Source: Lachnospiraceae bacterium UBA4292 (GTDB taxonomy: Bacteria > Bacillota > Clostridia > Lachnospirales > Lachnospiraceae). From it: a DNA stretch of 16,661 nt. The stretch spans positions 1 to 16,661 of the forward strand of contig DGVE01000109.1 of NCBI GenBank assembly GCA_002395865.1, given 5' to 3'. How positions within the stretch are numbered: the first letter of the stretch is position 1; each line of letters opens with the position of its first letter. The translations under genes were made by a program, and so were the position numbers. The notes beneath the pieces are model-generated. The model did not search any database. It was not told the origin of the DNA and saw only the letters and a list, made by a program, of their open reading frames with translations. Positions 13,972 through 16,661 of this stretch are shown piece by piece.

Positions 13972-14204
13972 ACTCTGTTTCTGCTTCTGCATCCATAGCT
14001 GCTTCTGTATCTATTGTCTTCTTTTTGCCGATCTCTGCGGATACAGAATTTCTGCGTACCTGAGGTGCGAAGTCATCCGGCTCTATGAAATCCGGTGAGC
14101 CCTCCTTTGTCTTGCGGACCTTGTTGACCTGGTCGCAGTAGGCCTTGAACTCGTCCTTCACAGCTTTTTTAAAAAATTATATGGCTTTTTTCAGGATAAT
14201 CCGC

Positions 14205-14233
14205 TTGATTCCCTCCATAGCAGATGTTATGAT
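14205..14233 (+). promoter_or_regulatory. Predicted promoter of the LysR-type gene
   Basis: TTGATT (14205-14210) is followed after 17 nt by TATGAT (14228-14233), 4/6 and 5/6 consensus matches. Transcription would start near 14240, giving a leader of under 30 nt. LysR proteins usually bind near their own promoter, but no clear T-N11-A operator could be singled out. Confidence 0.55.
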
Positions 14234-14266
14234 AGGTATAAATTCAGGTAATACGAGGAACATTTC

Positions 14267-15163
14267 ATGGATCAGAATCTGTCACTCTACCACGTATTCT
14301 ACACAGTGGCCCGAACAGGCAATATATCCCGCGCCGCTTCGGAGCTCTTCATAAGCCAGCCCGCCATTTCCAAATCGATCAGCCATCTGGAGGAGAATCT
14401 CGGAACGCCTCTCTTTATAAGAAATTCGCGCGGAGTTACCCTGACCGAGGAGGGTGAGGTGCTCTACACCCACATCCGCACGGCGTTTGCGGCCATTGAC
14501 AGAGGCGAGGAGGAGCTGAAGAAGATACAGGATCTGGGCATAGGCCACATCAGGATAGGCGTGAGCACCACCCTGTGCAAGTACATCCTTCTGCCCTATC
14601 TCGAGCCCTATATCAAGGAACACCCGCATGTGAAGATTACGATCGACAACCACCACTCCGCGAGGACCCTGAGTCTTCTCGAGCAGCGCGCCATCGATCT
14701 TGGTGTCACCGTAAAGCCCGAGAACGCGGGAGGGCTCGAATTTCTCCCCGTGGCCGATATCGAGGACATCTTCGTATGCAGCCCTGCGTACATGAAAAAC
14801 TTCATGCTGCGGAATGCAGGTCACCCTGACATTCTTTTAGAGAGCACAGTCATGATGCTCGAGCCCGGCAATATGACCCGCCGCCACATGGACTCCTATC
14901 TGGCCGCCCACCACATCCAGCCGGGCAATATCATGGAGATCTCTACCATGGACCTCATAATCGAGTTCGCGCGCATAGGCATCGGTATCGGCTGCTGCAT
15001 AAAGGAATGCGTCCAGAAGGAGCTGGATGAGGGTCTTTTGATGCAGATACCTCTTGAAGTACCCGTTCCCGGAAGGACCATCGGTTTTGCGTGCACGAAC
15101 CACCCCGGCAGCGCAGTCGGGGAGTTCATGAAATACGTAAAAAAAATGTCACATCGCGCATGA
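14267..15163 (+). CDS. LysR-family transcriptional regulator
   Basis: A 298-residue regulator of the usual LysR length. The N-terminal winged helix-turn-helix (about residues 1-60) reads YHVFYTVARTGNISRAASEL then QPAISKSISHLEENLGTPLF and GVTLTEEGE, matching the family closely. A linker helix (about 60-88) leads to a LysR substrate-binding domain (about 90-295), which begins GHIRIGVSTTLCKYILLPYL. The start at 14267 has GAGGAA about 7 nt upstream. The gene stands alone: its neighbours are a minus-strand gene fragment and a convergent phosphoesterase, so no target operon is obvious. The inducer cannot be inferred. Its last codons and stop lie in the outer arm of a palindromic element. Confidence 0.94.
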   Translation: MDQNLSLYHVFYTVARTGNISRAASELFISQPAISKSISHLEENLGTPLFIRNSRGVTLTEEGEVLYTHIRTAFAAIDRGEEELKKIQDLGIGHIRIGVSTTLCKYILLPYLEPYIKEHPHVKITIDNHHSARTLSLLEQRAIDLGVTVKPENAGGLEFLPVADIEDIFVCSPAYMKNFMLRNAGHPDILLESTVMMLEPGNMTRRHMDSYLAAHHIQPGNIMEISTMDLIIEFARIGIGIGCCIKECVQKELDEGLLMQIPLEVPVPGRTIGFACTNHPGSAVGEFMKYVKKMSHRA

Positions 15164-15231
15164 GTCGAAGGATCTTTCACTGACAAAGGTTCTTCGACCC
15201 GCCTTTCGGCTCGCTCAAAATGACATTTTTT
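15141..15231. repeat. Nested palindromic element, probable bidirectional terminator or dispersed repeat
   Basis: The outer arms AAAAAATGTCA (15141-15151) and TGACATTTTTT (15221-15231) are perfect 11-bp inverted repeats. Inside, 15164-15177 and 15185-15198 form a 14-bp stem (two G-U pairs) with a 7-nt loop. The element lies between convergent genes and spans the LysR stop. Read on the minus strand it begins TGTCATTTTGAGCGAGCCGA and ends in a run of eight Ts. This resembles the TGTCAT..TGAGCG..GAAGGATC palindromes scattered through many bacterial genomes (recalled from general knowledge, not searched). T-runs at both ends suit a terminator for both genes. Confidence 0.7.
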
Positions 15232-15248
15232 ATGTTTCTGACTATCTG

Positions 15249-16337
15249 TTACTCCACATCGATTATCACATACTCCGACTTCGTACCGGTCTTAAACTTT
15301 ATCTCCCAGTCCGAGATTCCCGAAGTCACGATGAAATCCGTTCCGTTTCTTCTCTCATACCCGTATACTCTGTCGTCGACTTTTATGAGCTTGCTGATGG
15401 TCGTCCACGGGAAAAGCTGTCCGCCGTGTGTATGTCCGGACAGGACCAGATCTGCCGCGGAGGCAGCCTCATTGTCATAGTCGTTCGGCTGGTGGTCGAG
15501 GACGATGATATACTTGTCCGTATCCAGCCCCTCAAGCAGCTCACCTATGCTTTTGCGATTGCCGGAGGACCGGTCGCGCCTTCCGACGATGTATATTCTA
15601 TCGTCTATCAGCACGCTCTCGTCATTCAGCACATGTACACCGTTCTTCTCAAGCTCCGCTATCATCTCATTCAGTGTAAAGCTTCTTCCCCTGAAATAGC
15701 CCGGGTCATGATTTCCCCACGAAAGATACACGCCGTACTCAAACTTCGCTTCACCGAGTGCCTGCGCGGCTCTAACCATATCCTCCCTTGTCGTCCCGTC
15801 ATCCACGAAATCGCCTGCTATCAGAAGCATCTGCGCCCCACTCGCCTCGATCTCCTTTAAGTGCTTTGCGAAGCCCTCTGAGCCGAAGGTCGCGCCCAGA
15901 TGCGAATCCGCTATCATTGCGATCCTTATAGTTCCGACATTTTTATCTGTCTTCAGGCTGTAGTTCTCCTGCCACACATTGTTGGCCAGATAGTAGCCGA
16001 TCAGCAGATACACCACGGATACGACTATCCCCAGCCAGCCCTGAATGTAATGTCTGAATTTCTTTCCCCTGATCTTCTCGACAAGCTTCACCAAAAGACC
16101 CGAAAAAATAAAAAAAGCGATGAAATGCAGCAGGATGATGACCGCATTTACGGATGTCGTGATCATGACCGCAGCAAAAAAAATGGCAGCGATGACAGCC
16201 AATGAAATAACAAAAGACAATGACTTCCTATCCCTCGCCAGCTTTTTTATTCCTCCGAACCGGCTCACTGCAACAGCAAGATAAACGCCTCCTATCGCAG
16301 CTGCGGCGCAAAAGACCGAAATGATTATTCCCCACAT
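15249..16337 (-). CDS. Multi-TM metallophosphoesterase
   Basis: A 362-residue protein with four predicted TM helices (about residues 2-24, 40-62, 64-84 and 101-119) followed by a calcineurin-like phosphoesterase domain (about 136-362). The metal ligands are Asp144 and His146 in IADSHLG, Asp176 in AGDFVDD, Asn209/His210 in WGNHDPG, His282 in DHQP, and His302/His304 in SGHTHGGQ. It is of the YaeI/YkuE-like membrane phosphoesterase type but has a different anchor and only family-level similarity to the 12976-13818 gene. The substrate is unknown. The start at 16337 (MWGIIISV) has GAGG 7 nt upstream; in-frame ATGs at 16352 and 16394 lack ribosome binding sites and the latter overlaps the promoter. 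Confidence 0.92.
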   Translation of the reverse strand: MWGIIISVFCAAAAIGGVYLAVAVSRFGGIKKLARDRKSLSFVISLAVIAAIFFAAVMITTSVNAVIILLHFIAFFIFSGLLVKLVEKIRGKKFRHYIQGWLGIVVSVVYLLIGYYLANNVWQENYSLKTDKNVGTIRIAMIADSHLGATFGSEGFAKHLKEIEASGAQMLLIAGDFVDDGTTREDMVRAAQALGEAKFEYGVYLSWGNHDPGYFRGRSFTLNEMIAELEKNGVHVLNDESVLIDDRIYIVGRRDRSSGNRKSIGELLEGLDTDKYIIVLDHQPNDYDNEAASAADLVLSGHTHGGQLFPWTTISKLIKVDDRVYGYERRNGTDFIVTSGISDWEIKFKTGTKSEYVIIDVE

Positions 16338-16365
16338 AGAAAAACCTCTCATACTTGATAAGAGG

Positions 16366-16394
16366 ATTATAACTGACAGGTATGCATACGACAA
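16366..16394 (-). promoter_or_regulatory. Predicted promoter of the multi-TM phosphoesterase
   Basis: On the minus strand TTGTCG (16394-16389) is separated by 17 nt from a perfect TATAAT (16371-16366). The start point would be near 16359, about 20 nt before the ATG, so the leader is very short. Confidence 0.65.
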
Positions 16395-16406
16395 GTTATT
16401 TTTTAT

Positions 16407-16438
16407 AAAAAAAGGTCCGCCGAAAGACCGGCGGACCT
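16407..16438 (-). terminator. ilvC: Intrinsic terminator of ilvC
   Basis: On the minus strand AGGTCCGCCG (16438-16429) pairs perfectly with CGGCGGACCT (16422-16413) around a 6-nt loop, followed by TTTTTT (16412-16407). It lies 11 nt past the ilvC stop, a textbook Rho-independent terminator. Confidence 0.93.
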
Positions 16439-16448
16439 GTGATAGATA

Positions 16449-16661
16449 TTAGTTGTTGATGAGCTTATCCTCACCGTTCCAGCTGTAGAGCTTTCTGACC
16501 TCCTCGCCAACCTTCTCTGAAGGGTGCTCGGCAGCCTTCTTTCTCATAGCCTGGAAATGTACCTGCTTACCTGCATCGCTCATTTCAAGAAGGAATTCCT
16601 TAGCAAATGAACCGTCCTGGATGTCTGCAAGGATCTTCTTCATGGCCTTCTTGGTGTCCTC
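16449..16661 (-). CDS. ilvC: Ketol-acid reductoisomerase, C-terminal end (partial)
   Basis: The last 70 residues of IlvC, which converts acetolactate or acetohydroxybutyrate to the dihydroxy acid with NAD(P)H in valine, leucine and isoleucine synthesis. The visible part is the C-terminal knotted helical domain: EDTKKAMKKILADIQDGSFA, then a region with FQAMRKKAAEHP and EKVGEEVRKLYSWN, ending in INN. This matches the end of class I KARI proteins (about 330-340 residues). The rest lies beyond the right edge. It ends in TAA and is followed by a strong terminator, so it is the last gene of its transcript. Confidence 0.93.
   Translation of the reverse strand, partial: EDTKKAMKKILADIQDGSFAKEFLLEMSDAGKQVHFQAMRKKAAEHPSEKVGEEVRKLYSWNGEDKLINN

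Larger units (their letters stand above)
13835..14161 (-). pseudogene. Possible decayed gene fragment (108-codon open frame)
   Basis: An open frame with a GTG start and no clear ribosome binding site, preceded in frame by a TAA across a T6A6 tract. The first 40 or so codons (about 14161-14045) have the C/G-ending codon preference of neighbouring real genes and read as hydrophilic protein (FKAYCDQVNKVRKTKEG). The last third is AT-rich, overlaps the phosphoesterase promoter and looks intergenic. I do not recognise the family. The best reading is the remnant of a deleted or truncated gene; a small functional protein ending elsewhere is possible but less likely. Together with the promoters and hairpin this accounts for the otherwise gene-free stretch 13819-14266. 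Confidence 0.3.

Noticed and set aside
13402..14098. Several overlapping plus-strand open frames at the 5' end of the phosphoesterase and beyond
   Set aside because: Antisense to a well-supported gene, with no start signals and no similarity to known families.
14165..14176. T6A6 tract as a programmed frameshift or a terminator
   Set aside because: Shifting frame there gives a stop within a few codons on either side, and there is no GC stem next to it. It is more likely simple AT-rich intergenic sequence.
14282..14824. Minus-strand open frame of 180 codons opposite the LysR gene
   Set aside because: The plus-strand LysR protein is full length with clear motifs; the opposite frame has no ribosome binding site or recognisable domain.
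1..16661. tRNA, rRNA, CRISPR arrays, IS elements, integrases and riboswitches
   Set aside because: I looked for cloverleaf ends, spaced direct repeats, transposase or recombinase motifs and long structured leaders and saw none; the mapped leaders are 20-60 nt long.

Overview
The window looks like chromosome from an anaerobic, Gram-positive member of the Clostridia, probably Lachnospiraceae-like. This is inferred from a complete rnfCDGEAB operon in the clostridial gene order, strong AGGAGG-type ribosome binding sites, a clostridial-style CarB (EFCYSGTQ motif), a LytTR/DUF3021 regulator pair and moderate-to-high GC codon use. No phage, IS element, CRISPR array, tRNA or rRNA was seen. Most genes lie on the minus strand; only the CotH-like lipoprotein and the LysR-type regulator are on the plus strand.

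Layout from left to right. (1) 1-1118: N-terminal third of carB (minus, cut by the window edge) with its own probable promoter. (2) 1286-6247: complete rnf operon, transcribed C-D-G-E-A-B on the minus strand, with overlapping or tightly spaced genes, a sigma-A-like promoter at 6293-6321 and a hairpin after rnfB. It encodes the membrane ferredoxin:NAD+ oxidoreductase that couples electron flow to ion pumping. (3) 6365-8554: a divergent plus-strand CotH-kinase-domain lipoprotein. Its reading frame has lost its expected stop and runs about 470 nt antisense into the next gene. (4) 12775-8084 (minus): an ABC-2 type ATPase and permease, then a LytTR regulator, a DUF3021 membrane protein, two different alpha/beta hydrolases and a YjbR/MmcQ-MGMT fusion protein. 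The last five are tightly packed and probably form one operon from a promoter at 11245-11273. (5) 12976-13818: a membrane-anchored YkuE-like metallophosphoesterase with a clear promoter and terminator. (6) 13819-14266: a gene-poor stretch holding that promoter, a GC-rich hairpin and what looks like a decayed gene fragment. (7) 14267-15163: a LysR-type regulator (plus). (8) 15141-15231: a nested palindromic element between convergent genes. (9) 15249-16337: a second, four-TM metallophosphoesterase (minus). (10) 16449-16661: the C-terminal end of ilvC with a textbook terminator.

Functionally, the rnf operon is the energy-conservation core. The LytTR/DUF3021/ABC/hydrolase block looks like a regulated envelope or small-molecule response locus, although its signal and substrates cannot be read from sequence. 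I did not find a clearly unprecedented system. The observations most worth following are the nested palindrome, the CotH stop loss with antisense overlap, the YjbR-MGMT fusion with a PCYR active site, and the coupling of LytTR/DUF3021 to two hydrolases.
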